Counted from the stretch's first letter, positions 35,232-44,974 are shown. The stretch: DNA of 64,000 bases from Phyllobacterium sophorae (GCF_003010965.1 NZ_PGGM01000010.1:168146-232145); one strand, 5' to 3'. The notes: generated by a model from the letters alone, not told the origin. Program-made: numbers and translations.

Positions 35232-36706
35232 TCACGTACCACAAAACGTCTGCAGCACGCGCTCGTGAACTTCTGGTGGCTCCGCATAATGTACCAAGTT
35301 GACTGGTCCTCGAAAGGTTTGCCGAGCACCGCCAGCAGTTCTTCAAACGGGCGAAAATCATTATTCTCGACCGCTGCAGCTATCACCGCTTCGACGCGGT
35401 GATTGCGGGGGATAAAAAGCGGATTGACGTGGAGCATTGCAGTCCGGCGCTCAAAACCTGTTGGCGGTTCGCGAGAGATCCGCGACCGCCAGCGTGCCAG
35501 CCATTCCCTGAATGCGCCAGGCTCTGTAAACAGGTTGAGGACTTTCTCATCGTCGTTCATAGTCCCGGCAGAGTGGCTCAGATATCGGAACGTCAGAGTA
35601 AAGTCCGCTTGGCTCTTCGTCATAGTGTCGAGCAGTTCTTTGATAAGCGTCAGGTCGTTTTCTTCTTCGGTGAACAGACTAAGCTTCTTTCTCATCCCGG
35701 TGATAAACACCGTCTCGAATTGGGCGTCGAAAGTGGCTAGCGCGTTTTGAGCCAAGGACACTGCCGTGTCCTGATCGTCCGCAAGCAACGGGAGCAATGT
35801 CTCTGCCAGACGCACCAGGTTCCACAGAGCGACCGGTCCCTGGTTGCCATACGCATAGCGGCCCGCATGATCGATAGAACTGAAAACCGTCGCTGGATCG
35901 TAATTGTCCAGGAATGCACATGGACCATAGTCGATAGTCTCGCCGGCGATCGACATGTTATCCGTATTCATCACACCATGGATAAATCCGGCCAACATCC
36001 ACTGCGCAACCAGCGAGGCCTGGGCTTCGATCACTGCCGCCAGGAGCGACAGGTAGGGCATCTCACCTGCTGCCGCGTGGGGATAATGCCGGGCAATGAC
36101 ATGGTCTGCGAGAGCACGGATGCCCTCAATGTCACCCCGTGCGGCAAAAAATTGAAACGTGCCAATTCTTATGTGACTGGAGGCGACGCGGGTGAGAACG
36201 GCACCGGGCAGAGACGTCTCACGCGCAACAGTTTCTCCGGTCAGTACCGCAGCGAGCGCGCGGGTCGTTGGAATCCGCAGGGCATTCATTGCTTCACTTA
36301 AGATATATTCGCGCAGCACGGGACCCAGCGCCGCACGTCCATCTCCGCCACGCGAAAAAGGCGTCTGTCCCGAACCCTTCAACTGTATATCACGTCGGAC
36401 ACCGTTTCGATCAATGACTTCGCCGAGCAGGATCGCCCTGCCATCGCCCAGTTGCGGGACGAAATGACCAAACTGATGTCCTGCATATGCGGTGGCAATA
36501 GGGTAAGCGCCCCGCGGGATATTATTTCCCGCCAGCATGTCGATACCCTCTGCGCTGCTCAACCACCGATCATCGAGCCCTAGCTCCAATGCGAGATTAA
36601 GGTTCAGTTTAATTAATCTCGGAGACGCGACGGGTGTGGGCAACGTGTGGATGAAGAATTTGTCCGGCAGTCGGCTATAACTATGGTCGAATGCGATTTC
36701 GGTCAT
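35232..36706 (-). pseudogene. selO: Protein adenylyltransferase SelO with a frameshift near the C-terminus
   Basis: SelO (YdiU) is a kinase-fold enzyme that transfers AMP to protein hydroxyls. 491 residues when repaired, the normal length. Marks: SYSRLPDKFF at the N-terminus, AYAGHQFGHFVPQLGDGRA, QLKGSGQTPFSRGGDGRAAL, and the catalytic HGVMNTDNMSIAGETIDYGP. Near 35303 the frame breaks after GKPFEDQ; one base over, the family ending NLVHYAEPPEVHERVLQTFC then GT and a stop follows at 35232. The conserved C-terminal Cys of FCGT would otherwise be lost. Adding one base repairs it. Start at 36706 (MTEIAFDHSYSRLPD). Confidence 0.88.
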
Positions 36707-36974
36707 TCCAAACCTGCTTTCTGGCTGTTTCACCGTAGCCAAGCGTTTGCCGGAGCACAAGTTGGCAGCGATCGTGACAAGAGCGCTCGTTTGCTCAATT
36801 GGCAGCGATCGCAAAATTAATTTGTCGAAAGTTTATTTCATCACTTGATCGCAACCGAGAACGCCGCTAGCCGATCCGCGGGTCGTCCGTTGCCGATGCA
36901 TTTTTTCTCGCTCCCCCTGCAGAATTGAACATCAGCCTGTCTCGTGAATTGCTTCTTTGACCATGTCCACGACA

Positions 36975-37250
36975 ATGACGGGGTGGTGATACTTGACGTG
37001 TGATGGCCTCGAGCACCCGGAGGTTCGCCAAGCCATTGAGAGCGCGGACTGGCGTTGCTCCACCTGCCGCCCTACTGGCCCGGGATTTCAATCCCGTCGA
37101 GAATGCTTTCTCGAAATTCAGGGCGCTGCAGCGGAGAAGTCGAACTCTCCGTCGATGCCTTGCGGAACATCGTCGGAGAATATCTTTAAACTCTTTGAAC
37201 GAAAAAAGAATGCACCACATCACTCAGCCGGGGCTCGGTCTACGTTAATT
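36975..37250 (+). pseudogene. Relic of the C-terminal part of an IS630-family transposase
   Basis: Across several frames the sequence reads LEHPEVRQAIESAD, LHLPPYWPG, DFNPVENAFSKFRALQRR and VELSVDALRNIVGEYL, matching the C-terminal third of IS630 transposases (LPPYSPDFNPIE...). The final catalytic acid of the DDE set would be the E of NPVEN. Frameshifts and stops make it inactive. No terminal repeats seen. Confidence 0.7.
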
Positions 37251-37619
37251 GCGTGCCGGTGGATCGGGCCTCGTCTTTTGATCAGATCGCTCATGCGATA
37301 GCGGGGAAAATTAGCTCGATGTATTTATTTACTCGAGCCAGCCGCCACCGTAGCTTCGCTGCGGAACCTAGGCCGAAGGACCTCACTCCGATCTTCAATA
37401 GTTGATAGGAGTAAGGCCGTGGCATTCTGCAATCGAAGAGAAACATTCGAGAGTCGGTTCCACGCCAGAGCCCCCGATTGGCGATGAAGCGCTGACGAAG
37501 AGCAGACTGCTTCTTTTTCACGCGTCAGCAACTTTGAGGCCCGGTCTATCGGTCATTGCGTTCCGGTTGATTGGGCCTCAGCTTTTGTTAACCATACAGG
37601 CGCGCGCTCTAATGGCTGA

Positions 37620-37784
37620 CTGTCGCCAACACGTCGGCACCCGACCTGCCTTTAACATTGTCTATTGCGGCAGGTCGGACTTGCGCATCCTGCCTCATTG
37701 GAGTTTTATGTTCGCCTGACAAGGGCATGTCAGAGGCTCGAGGGGCGATCGTCGCAAATGCCAAACCGTCGAGCCTCTTTTTTT
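37620..37784 (+). ncRNA. Candidate small RNA with three hairpins and an intrinsic terminator
   Basis: A sigma70-like promoter, TTGTTA (37585-37590), 17 bases, TCTAAT (37608-37613), precedes three consecutive stems: CCGACCTGCC/GGCAGGTCGG (37641-37678, perfect 10 bp), CTGACA/TGTCAG (37716-37733), and GAGGCTCGA/TCGAGCCTC (37733-37777) followed by seven T. The last is a good Rho-independent terminator. Together they outline a transcript of about 165 bases with no coding potential. I do not recognise an RNA family. Confidence 0.4.
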
Positions 37785-37942
37785 ACAACTTCGCGGCCCG
37801 ATGCGCTGCACCTCACCTAGAATTCGCCAGGCTTTCTTAGTCCGTCCGTTGTCAGACACATGGTTATCCGGCAGTAGGAAAAAGACTACCCTTCTAAACT
37901 CAGCGTAGGAAGGTTTTTGTGCCATATACCCTAAGTGGCACG

Positions 37943-37999
37943 GGCTCGGCTTCGAGGTATACGACGACCACCAAGATATGCTCCGCCGAGCCTCTTTTT
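37943..37999 (+). terminator. Terminator-like hairpin
   Basis: Perfect 8-bp stem GGCTCGGC / GCCGAGCC (37943-37950, 37985-37992) followed by TCTTTTT. The right arm and T-run resemble those of the hairpin at 37733-37784 (CGAGCCTCTTTT in both), so it may end a second, related transcript. Confidence 0.35.
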
Positions 38000-38302
38000 A
38001 TGACCGGTAGTCTCATGCAATCCCCATGTTTGTCGGGTCGATCAGAAGCACGCTCGTTTTGTAGTCCATGCAATGGAGCTATACTGAAGGCGCTGTAGTC
38101 CTCCCCGGGTGCAGCAGAGACTTGGTTGAAGGGTACCCTGTTCCGCATGTGTCTCCGAGCGGCGCGACCCTTTACTCTTTGCCGGCATGATCGTTAAAGC
38201 TCACGACGTTTATCGGAGTTTTGCACGTGTTGGTCGTACCCAACATCCCTTGCGCCTCGCCGCCTTCGTGTTGGTAGACTCCGCCTTGCCTTGCCTTATG
38301 GT

Positions 38303-39829
38303 TCAGGCATTCCGCAATTCACTGAAAACTATCTGATCATAGAACCTCCCGTTGTCGTAGGTACCGCCTGGCGCTGCATTGCCGATGAAGCCAAGGTAGA
38401 CGCCATGGAACTTCTCCACTCCTTTGGCGAGTTGATCGACAGACATGGATGCATAGCCAAAAATATATCCGGCTCGCTCATCAGTCGGGGATGAGAACAG
38501 GCGCGAAACTGGATAGATTCCGATGTCGTGGTTTCGAGCGGTTTCGGCAAAACGCTCCTCTTGCCCGGAGCGCATCGTGTTGAACCACACGACGACGTGA
38601 AGTCCCGCGGTCGTGCCGACGATCTCGATGTCGTCGGCAAAAGCGCGGGTCATTGACGCGAGAAACACAGCGCGTCTTTCGGAGTTAAGTCTCCTCATCC
38701 TGCGGACATGCCGCTCATAGGCGCCGGTCTCGATCAGCATCGCGAGAGCCTCCTGCTCGAACGTGGAGGTGTGCCGATCGGCAATTCGCTTGCAGTCGAT
38801 GAAGGCATCGACAAGTGGATGCGGGAGCACGACGTATCCAAGCCTGAGGGTTGGTGCCAGGGTCTTCGAAACCGTCCCAACGTAGATGACGCGGCCTTGT
38901 CCAGACAGATAGAGAGGCGGTATCGGGCCAACGTCGTAGCGATACTCGCTGTCGTAGTCGTCCTCGATGACATAGGCATTTGCTGAGGCAGCCCACTCCA
39001 TCAATGCCTGGCGATGCGCCGCAGGCAACACCCCTCCTAAAGGAAACTGGTGGCTCGGCGTCACGTAGGCCACTGCGATGTCGCTAGCGTCAGGAAGCTT
39101 CGTGGTGTCCAGGCCATCAGCGCCACAGGGCACAGCAACGGTGTTTGCTCCGATTGCGAGCATGACGTTCCTTGCCATGGCGTAGCACGGGTCTTCGACC
39201 ACGACTTTGTCGCCGGGATTGACAAGGACGCGGGCACAGAGGTCGAGCGCCTGTTGAGATCCGTTTACGACAATGATCTGGTCGAGATGGCAACTGATGC
39301 CCCTTGAGCGCCAGACGTAACCCTGCAAAGCCTCTCGCAAGGATCGGCTTCCTGCCGGATCATCGTATCCAAATCTGTCGCGATGCCTGAGGAAGACGGT
39401 GTTCAGCGCTTTTCGCCAAGGGGCCTTTGGAAAGTCCGTCGCTGCGATATCCCCGTAGCGGAAATCGAACTTGAGCGGCGGCCTCCCGGCGGTGCTGTTC
39501 GACGGCAGAGCCATCGCACGAGTTGCATAGGCGGAAAGTTGGCGCACGGCAATCGCCGAACGGTCGTGCTGGTTGACCTGGTTCGGCCGCCCTGCGGACG
39601 CAACCGTTGCTTTCCGACCCTGCTGTACCCGGACATAACCCTCGGAAATCAGCTGGTCGAATGCGGCGGTCACCGTTGTCCTCGAAACACCCAGTTCTTC
39701 CGCAAGCGAGCGGCTCGAAGGCAAAGTGTCGCCGACACCGTATACTCCGGCTTCGATCTGCGTGAGCAAGGAATGATAGATCCGACGCGTTGCTCCCGTT
39801 CTGCGGGACCCGTCGTTGTACTGGACCAA
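38303..39829 (-). CDS. MocR-family transcriptional regulator (GntR helix-turn-helix plus aminotransferase domain)
   Basis: 508 residues. N-terminal GntR winged helix (RIYHSLLTQIEAGVYGVGDT, LPSSRSLAEELGVSRTTVTA; about 15-60) joined by a linker to a fold-type-I aminotransferase domain (about 115-480). The PLP lysine lies in YVGTVSKTLAPTLRLGYVV, with the preceding DDYDSEYRY and the AYVTPSHQFPLG loop conserved. MocR proteins sense PLP or amino compounds. Divergent from the B3/B4-domain, LysE and DapA-like cluster, which it probably controls through the inverted repeat at 39844-39867. Confidence 0.9.
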   Translation of the reverse strand: MVQYNDGSRRTGATRRIYHSLLTQIEAGVYGVGDTLPSSRSLAEELGVSRTTVTAAFDQLISEGYVRVQQGRKATVASAGRPNQVNQHDRSAIAVRQLSAYATRAMALPSNSTAGRPPLKFDFRYGDIAATDFPKAPWRKALNTVFLRHRDRFGYDDPAGSRSLREALQGYVWRSRGISCHLDQIIVVNGSQQALDLCARVLVNPGDKVVVEDPCYAMARNVMLAIGANTVAVPCGADGLDTTKLPDASDIAVAYVTPSHQFPLGGVLPAAHRQALMEWAASANAYVIEDDYDSEYRYDVGPIPPLYLSGQGRVIYVGTVSKTLAPTLRLGYVVLPHPLVDAFIDCKRIADRHTSTFEQEALAMLIETGAYERHVRRMRRLNSERRAVFLASMTRAFADDIEIVGTTAGLHVVVWFNTMRSGQEERFAETARNHDIGIYPVSRLFSSPTDERAGYIFGYASMSVDQLAKGVEKFHGVYLGFIGNAAPGGTYDNGRFYDQIVFSELRNA

Positions 39830-39843
39830 TGAACATCTCCATA

Positions 39844-39867
39844 ACTGGCAGTTTCATTTGTGCCAGT
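39844..39867. promoter_or_regulatory. Inverted repeat between mocR and the B3/B4-domain gene
   Basis: ACTGGCA - 10 bases - TGCCAGT, perfect 7-bp arms, 15 bp upstream of the MocR start. Probable operator for MocR autoregulation and control of the divergent cluster. Confidence 0.45.
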
Positions 39868-39960
39868 GAATTGCAATAGTGGTTTCCAGTCAAGGAGAGG
39901 TATTCGTCACTCGTCGCGCCGCTCATGGGGTCTCTTTTGCTGGAATTTGGAGTTGCCTGG

Positions 39961-40649
39961 ATGTTTGAAAATCCCGTCATCGACGGTCGAATACAGAATA
40001 TTGCACCCGGATTCAGAGCGATGAGCGTCCAAGTCGATGCCAAGTCAGCCGGAGAAGGACATATCGATCCCCGATTGCTGGCAGCAACCTGCGATTGCGT
40101 GTTGGCCGGTGGCCCGGCTTGGGCGGAAGCGCATCTGGCGAGTTGGTCCGACGCCTACGTCCGCTTTGGCGCGAAGCCGAACCGCACGCCGTCCTCGGCC
40201 CAAGCGCTGAGAAAGCGGGTCCTCAAGGACGCCACCATTCCGGCCATCAACCCAATCGTCGATCTCTACAACGCCGTCAGCCTCAAATACGCAATCCCGG
40301 TGGGTGGAGAGAACTACGATGCTTATGTCGGAAGACCCCGTCTGACGATCGCAGACGGGACTGAGAGTTTGACACCGTGATGAACGGGGCAGCTGTCAAC
40401 GATCCTCCCTCGCCGCGTGAAGTGATTTGGCGCGACGATATTGGCGTCACCTGCCGACGCTGGAACTTGCGACAAGGCACGCGAACCAGCTTGACGGCCG
40501 CAAGAGGCCGGATGTGGTTGATATTGGAGGCGTTGGCAACCATGCCCGACGAAGCACTGGCGGAGGCGACGGATGCCCTGGTCGAAGGGCTGAACGCGTT
40601 GATGCCGGGCTGCACGATCGTCAGCCAAAAGATCGCCATCGCCAAGTGA
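39961..40649 (+). pseudogene. B3/B4 tRNA-binding-domain protein with a frameshift
   Basis: About 229 residues when repaired. The B3/B4 domain is the editing module of phenylalanyl-tRNA synthetase beta, also found as stand-alone proteins. Marks: IPAINPIVDLYNAVSLKYAI, PVGGENYDAY, LTIADGTE, then, one base over, FDTVMNGAAVNDPPSPREVI and WRDDIGVTCRRWNLRQGTRT. The break is near 40369, and one added base restores the reading. GGAG lies 9 bases before the ATG at 39961. It may bind or hydrolyse mischarged tRNA or a free amino acid adduct. First gene of a unit with LysE and a DapA-like gene. Confidence 0.8.
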
Positions 40650-40708
40650 CGTCTCCGGTCGGGTGATCGCATCCATCGATTTGAATGAGATTTTCAAGGG
40701 TCCAGAGA

Positions 40709-41346
40709 ATGAATGTCGATTTCCATCAGTTGATTATTGTCTTTGCTGCATATGTCATCGCCGCTGCAAGCCCCGGCCCGAGCAACATGCGCATCATGGG
40801 CGTGGCGATGGCGCGCGGCAGAGGCGCTGCGCTCATGCTCGCCTCGGGCGTTGTCAGCGGCTCGATCTTCTGGGGTCTGATGGCCTCGACGGGCATCTCC
40901 GCCTTGTTGGCCAGGTACGCCCAGGCACTGATCGTTCTCCAGATTTCCGGGGCCTCTATCTGCTATTCCTCGCCTTCAAGGCAGGACGGTCGGCGTTGAC
41001 GTCGAACGAACAGCTGGCGGCGCGCGCCTCGGCTGACGAAGTCGATCTTTCACGGGGTGCGCTCTATCGCAGGGGGCTCTTGATGCACTTGGCGAACCCA
41101 AAATCCGTGCTGGCATGGATCGCGCTGGTCACGCTGGGCATCGGCCCGAATTCGTCATGGCAGAGCATTGCGGCGATATTGGGTGGCTGCGCCGTCCTGA
41201 GTGTCACGATCTTCTGCGGCTACGCCGTCGTCTTCTCCACACCGCCGATGGTGGCTCTGTACCGTCGCTGTCGCCGCTGGATCGAAAGTCTTCTAGCGAT
41301 GTTCTTCGCGTTCGCAGGGCTGCGCATGCTGCTCTCCCGCATATAG
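40709..41346 (+). pseudogene. LysE/RhtB-type amino acid exporter with a frameshift
   Basis: Inner-membrane exporter, 212 residues when repaired. N-terminal half MNVDFHQLIIVFAAYVIAAA, SPGPSNMRIMGVAMARGRGA and ASGVVSGSIFWGLMASTG has the family's PGP motif. The frame breaks in a GGGG run near 40950, then continues GLYLLFLAFKAGRSAL, LMHLANPKSVLAWIALVTLG to the stop. One added G restores a normal protein. Its neighbours, a B3/B4-domain protein, a DapA-like enzyme and MocR, suggest handling of an unusual amino acid. Confidence 0.82.
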
Positions 41347-41363
41347 TTTCGAAAGGATAGAGG

Positions 41364-42254
41364 ATGACTTTGTTTCGTGGTCTGTCGGCGTTCCCCCTTA
41401 CGCCAACCGATGCTGAAGGGATTGTTGACACCGAGGCGCTGGCTCGTTTTCTCGAGCGCATTCATCACGCGGGAGCAGACTCCATCGGACTTCTCGGCAG
41501 CACGGGCGGTTATGCTTACCTCACCAGAGAGCAACGGAAGCGTGCCGTCCAGGCTGCCGTTGAATGCATCGGCGGCAAAACGCCTCTTGTCGTGGGTGTG
41601 GGAGCATTGCGTACCGACGAAGCGCAAGCTTTGGCGCGCGATGCCAAATCCGCTGGTGCTGACGGCCTGCTCCTGGCGCCCATGTCCTATGTTCCCCTGA
41701 AAGAGGACGAAGTCTTTGAGCACTTCGGGGCCGTGGCAAAGGTGGACCTGCCTTTGTGCATATACAACAATCCAGGCACCACGCGCTTCACATTCAGCGA
41801 TGCATTGATCGCCCGCCTGGCAGCGGTGTCCAACATCGTCGCCGTAAAAATGCCCCTGGCGGCAAATGACGATTATGCAGGGGAACTGGCACGCCTGCGG
41901 CAGATGACCCCTGACACGTTCACGATCGGATACAGCGGCGACTGGGGTGCGGCCGATGCCTTGCTTGCCGGATGTGACACTTGGTACAGCGTTGCCGCAG
42001 GTCTGCTGGCGGCCCCGGCGCTTGCGCTGACGCGTGCGGCCCAGTCAGGCGACGCTGTGGAAGCCGCGCGGTTGAACCACGCTTTCGAACCGCTCTGGAC
42101 CCTGTTCAAGCGGTACGGCAGCTTCCGCGTCATGTTCGTCATCGCCGACCTCCTCGGTCTGGCGCACGTGCAGCCACCGCGCCCGGTTCTGCCGTTGCCG
42201 GAGGACGCCCGAGATGACGTCAGGCAGGCATTGGGGACGCTCGAGATCGGCTGA
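41364..42254 (+). CDS. Dihydrodipicolinate synthase/N-acetylneuraminate lyase family aldolase
   Basis: TIM-barrel class I aldolase, 296 residues. Family marks: AFPLTPTDAEGIVDTEALAR, GLLGSTGGYAYLTREQRKRA (the GTTGE region appears as GSTGG), LVVGVGALRTDEAQALARDA, the YNNPGTTRF segment with the catalytic Tyr, and the Schiff-base lysine in IVAVKMPLA (about residue 161). The replacement of the usual Glu after the GTTG-type motif suggests it is not the DapA of lysine synthesis. Last gene of the MocR-linked unit, starting 17 bp after lysE. Probably cleaves or forms a keto acid from an amino acid route. Confidence 0.88.
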   Translation: MTLFRGLSAFPLTPTDAEGIVDTEALARFLERIHHAGADSIGLLGSTGGYAYLTREQRKRAVQAAVECIGGKTPLVVGVGALRTDEAQALARDAKSAGADGLLLAPMSYVPLKEDEVFEHFGAVAKVDLPLCIYNNPGTTRFTFSDALIARLAAVSNIVAVKMPLAANDDYAGELARLRQMTPDTFTIGYSGDWGAADALLAGCDTWYSVAAGLLAAPALALTRAAQSGDAVEAARLNHAFEPLWTLFKRYGSFRVMFVIADLLGLAHVQPPRPVLPLPEDARDDVRQALGTLEIG

Positions 42255-42516
42255 GCACAGGACTGATCGTTCGCATCGAAAGCAGCAAATGCGACCCAAG
42301 ATGTCAGGCGTCAGCAGCGCACCGACGACTTCTATTCCGGCGAACCCATGCCGTGCGGTACGACGGGACTGGTGGGTGGGGATGATTTTGCGAGCCATCA
42401 TCCGTCCTCAGATCCGAGGCACCAAAAACATAGAGGCCGATGATGTCGACTGGGGCCACCGCCTCGACCCGGACACTCGCTCTTGAGCCCAGCGCCTGCC
42501 GAACGCGACCATGGAC

Positions 42517-43434
42517 CTACAGAGCATTTTCTCTTTCTTTAGACCAAGGCCCGCCCGGCAACCAGCTCTGCTCATCATTTTCAGCATCAACAAGCGGCAG
42601 TAGAAACAGATGGAGATCGACGATAACGGTAGCGAATATCTCCGGCGCGGCGGCCATGCGCTCGCGCCGGAGAAAAGCTTGCCATTGAGGGCTCCGGGCT
42701 GCCGTGAATTCATCACTCAGCCCAATCGGAATACCGGCGGGAAGTGCCGTCTCCCTCCGTTCGAACGTGCGCCTTACAGCTTCAATCAGGGTCGATCGCC
42801 GAAACTCGAAAGTCTGCGCGATAAGCCAGAGGTCGTAGAAGTCCTTGAGTCGACTATTGGCGATACCAAGCGTGACCATCGCCTCGAATTTTTCGGCCAC
42901 AACGGTTTCGACGGGGTAGGCGCGAAGATGTGGCGCCGGCGCGTCAAGCAACGCGGGATAGTCGATTTCGACGGCCCCTGGTGTCACTGCGTCACCAAAG
43001 CCGATGTCGACCTGAATCGGAATTCGTGCCCCGGCAATGGTTGCCGTCGTAAGAACCCGCACGCCGCCGTAGTCCGTCTCCTCCCGGATCGGTGCCGCTG
43101 TCAGCGCGGCGATTTCAAACGTCACTCCGTCATCTGCCACAGGCTGCGCACAGATCGCTCGGAAGGTTTCGGCTATACTCACAGCATCACTATCACCATG
43201 ACCAAGCAAGTCTAGGTCGCGAGTGGGCCGGAATGGGTCGGCGACCCAGGTCACGAAGAGCATCGCCCCTTTGAGGATGAAGCGGTCCCGATGCGGTGAC
43301 ACACTGAGCCGGTAAAGCAGGCGTTCGAGCGCATAGCGGGTCAGTAGAATCTGGAAATCTGATCGTTCAGCACGTGCCCGATCGAGGAGCCGCGTCCGCA
43401 CTGACGCGCCGATGTTGCGGGGCTCACGCGGCAT
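42517..43434 (-). CDS. AbiEii/AbiGii-type nucleotidyltransferase toxin
   Basis: Toxin of a type IV toxin-antitoxin abortive-infection system, 305 residues. Marks of the AbiEii family: RFILKGAMLFVTWV, RPTRDLDLLGHGD (the GS..DLD-like metal site), QVDIGFGDAV, and VVAEKFEAMVTLGIANSRLK followed by DFYDLWLIAQTF. Its start overlaps the end of the antitoxin gene by 11 bp. Marks the left edge of the defence island. Confidence 0.9.
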   Translation of the reverse strand: MPREPRNIGASVRTRLLDRARAERSDFQILLTRYALERLLYRLSVSPHRDRFILKGAMLFVTWVADPFRPTRDLDLLGHGDSDAVSIAETFRAICAQPVADDGVTFEIAALTAAPIREETDYGGVRVLTTATIAGARIPIQVDIGFGDAVTPGAVEIDYPALLDAPAPHLRAYPVETVVAEKFEAMVTLGIANSRLKDFYDLWLIAQTFEFRRSTLIEAVRRTFERRETALPAGIPIGLSDEFTAARSPQWQAFLRRERMAAAPEIFATVIVDLHLFLLPLVDAENDEQSWLPGGPWSKERENAL

Positions 43435-44044
43435 CGGAGACCATTGCCTCTACGTAGGGACGCATGACCGACCAGACCCTCGTCCTGCGCGCGTATTGCC
43501 AGAGCTGGTCAGGCGTGCACCGACGGCGGCGGAGGCCCTCACGCAGTCCCTCCATCGCCACATCGAGACCAACCTTGGTCCGGTAGCGGAAACAGTCAAC
43601 AATCGTCCTCGCCGGATCCGTGATGGGGACGTCCACATTCTCGATGCGGTGGCGTTCAACCCCTTCGGTCAGCGCCCACCCCGTAAAGCGTACGAAATGG
43701 ATGGGAGGATAATCGATTTTCGGACGCCAGGCGGCACGGTCGATCGCCATCCACACTGCCGAGGGCATCTGCAGCGTCAGTTCGTGGTATTGGAGCGCTG
43801 AGGTCAGGCAGACCACACCCTTTGGGACCAGGATAGCCGCCTCGGCCAGTGCATGGGCAGCTTCAATGTTAATGTTAGGAAGTTGATACAGGCCACGTGC
43901 CGCGCGGATGACCGCTGCCTCCCGGACAAGACGGGCGAGCGTTTCCGGGCCAATGCCTTCGCTGACGAAATCCTTCAGCCGGAGCATTCCCCGGGTTTTC
44001 AGGAGGTCGAGCGCGCGAAGTCTCTGGGTGGTGGTTGATGCCAT
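43424..44044 (-). CDS. AbiEi-type antitoxin/transcriptional repressor
   Basis: 206 residues from MASTTTQRLRALDLLKTRGM. An N-terminal winged helix (LRLKDFVSEGIGPETLARLV, about 18-40) is followed by the typical AbiEi body: GLYQLPNINIEAAHALAEAA, VCLTSALQYHELT, FRYRTKVGLDVAMEGLREGL. AbiEi proteins repress their own operon and neutralise the toxin. A longer frame to 44179 shows no family match. First gene of the pair. Confidence 0.88.
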   Translation of the reverse strand: MASTTTQRLRALDLLKTRGMLRLKDFVSEGIGPETLARLVREAAVIRAARGLYQLPNINIEAAHALAEAAILVPKGVVCLTSALQYHELTLQMPSAVWMAIDRAAWRPKIDYPPIHFVRFTGWALTEGVERHRIENVDVPITDPARTIVDCFRYRTKVGLDVAMEGLREGLRRRRCTPDQLWQYARRTRVWSVMRPYVEAMVSDAA

Positions 44045-44329
44045 CGAAGGTGACGTTTCCTCTATTCCCAAGGGATGTAGCAGAGGTTTTATCACATCGT
44101 GAACGATAGGGAAATCCTGAAGGCGGGTCGATTCCAACTCGACGCTACCAAAGTGAAGGCGCGGGATTTCAGGTAGCAATTCCTAGAGTATATTGAAGAG
44201 CAACACCTTTCTCTTCCAACCGCCAAGCCCAATAACCCGCCATCAGAGCAATATGCGCCTCTATCATTTTACGACACAGGGATACCCTTCACGCGAACGC
44301 GGGACATCATCAGTATAGTCACCAATTTG

Positions 44330-44901
44330 CGACTTGAACCCCAGCATGGAACAGATGCGTCTTTTGATACTGCGGTGATCCTGCTCAATGCAGTTGTTCA
44401 GGTATTGCTCGAGCGGATGGTAATGCGTCTGCCGCGCTCTAAGGCCTGGTCCTTTAATTGGCTCTCAGTATCACATTGAACGATCGCCATCCGATTGGTC
44501 TGGCTGCCATCAATCGTGATACAATCCGGTCGTCCATGACGCGCCACAGCCTTGCAAATGAAGCGTTTCACTGCCTTCAGATCACGATCTTTGCTGAAGT
44601 AGAACTCGACGGTATCCCCGTTGCCGTCAATGGCGTGGTAGAGGTACATCCATTCTCCCTTTACCCGGATATAGGTCTCGTCGAAATTCCATTTACGGGT
44701 AACGGTGCGCTTTCTGCGATTGAAGCGCTCAAGTAGTCGAGGGCTGAAATAAATGGCCCAGCGATGGATCGTCGAATGATCGAGCTCGATGCCACGTTCA
44801 GCCATCATCTCTTTCAAGTCTCGAAGGCTAAGATTGTAGGCAAGATACCATTGCACACAAAGCAGGATTACAGATCGATCAAAATGGCGGCCCTTGAACA
44901 T
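44330..44901 (-). pseudogene. IS6-family transposase, frameshifted and truncated
   Basis: Starts MFKGRHFDRSVILLCVQWYL with the DDE domain: WNFDETYIRVKGEW (first Asp), CITIDGSQTN (second Asp), and, one base over, YLNNCIEQDHRSIKRRICSM (Glu). The frame breaks near 44410 (RSS then stop; QYLNN in the next frame). The family C-terminus after GFKS is replaced by unrelated sequence. Inactive. Confidence 0.8.
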
Positions 44902-44974
44902 CGCGATTTCCCGGTTCGACGCTGAACCTTTTCAATCGCACAGATATCATCGACGGAAAGTTTGCAACGGAACC
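44330..44974 (-). mobile_element. Truncated IS6-family insertion sequence
   Basis: One terminal repeat is present at 44958-44974 (GGTTCCGTTGCAAACTT on the minus strand), 57 bp before the transposase start. The homology to IS6 transposases stops after MLGFKS at about 44330, and no second repeat is seen, so the far end is deleted. It separates the AbiE pair from the ubiquitin-like locus. Confidence 0.7.

Larger units (their letters stand above)
37251..38302. other. One-kilobase non-coding stretch with hairpins
   Basis: No credible protein gene. Holds the second half of an imperfect direct repeat (37236-37285 and 37542-37592), a candidate small RNA (37620-37784), and a second terminator-like hairpin (37943-37999). 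Confidence 0.5.

Noticed and set aside
37620..37784. Naming the RNA candidate AbcR1/AbcR2
   Set aside because: Tandem layout is similar, but I cannot see the characteristic AbcR loop sequences.
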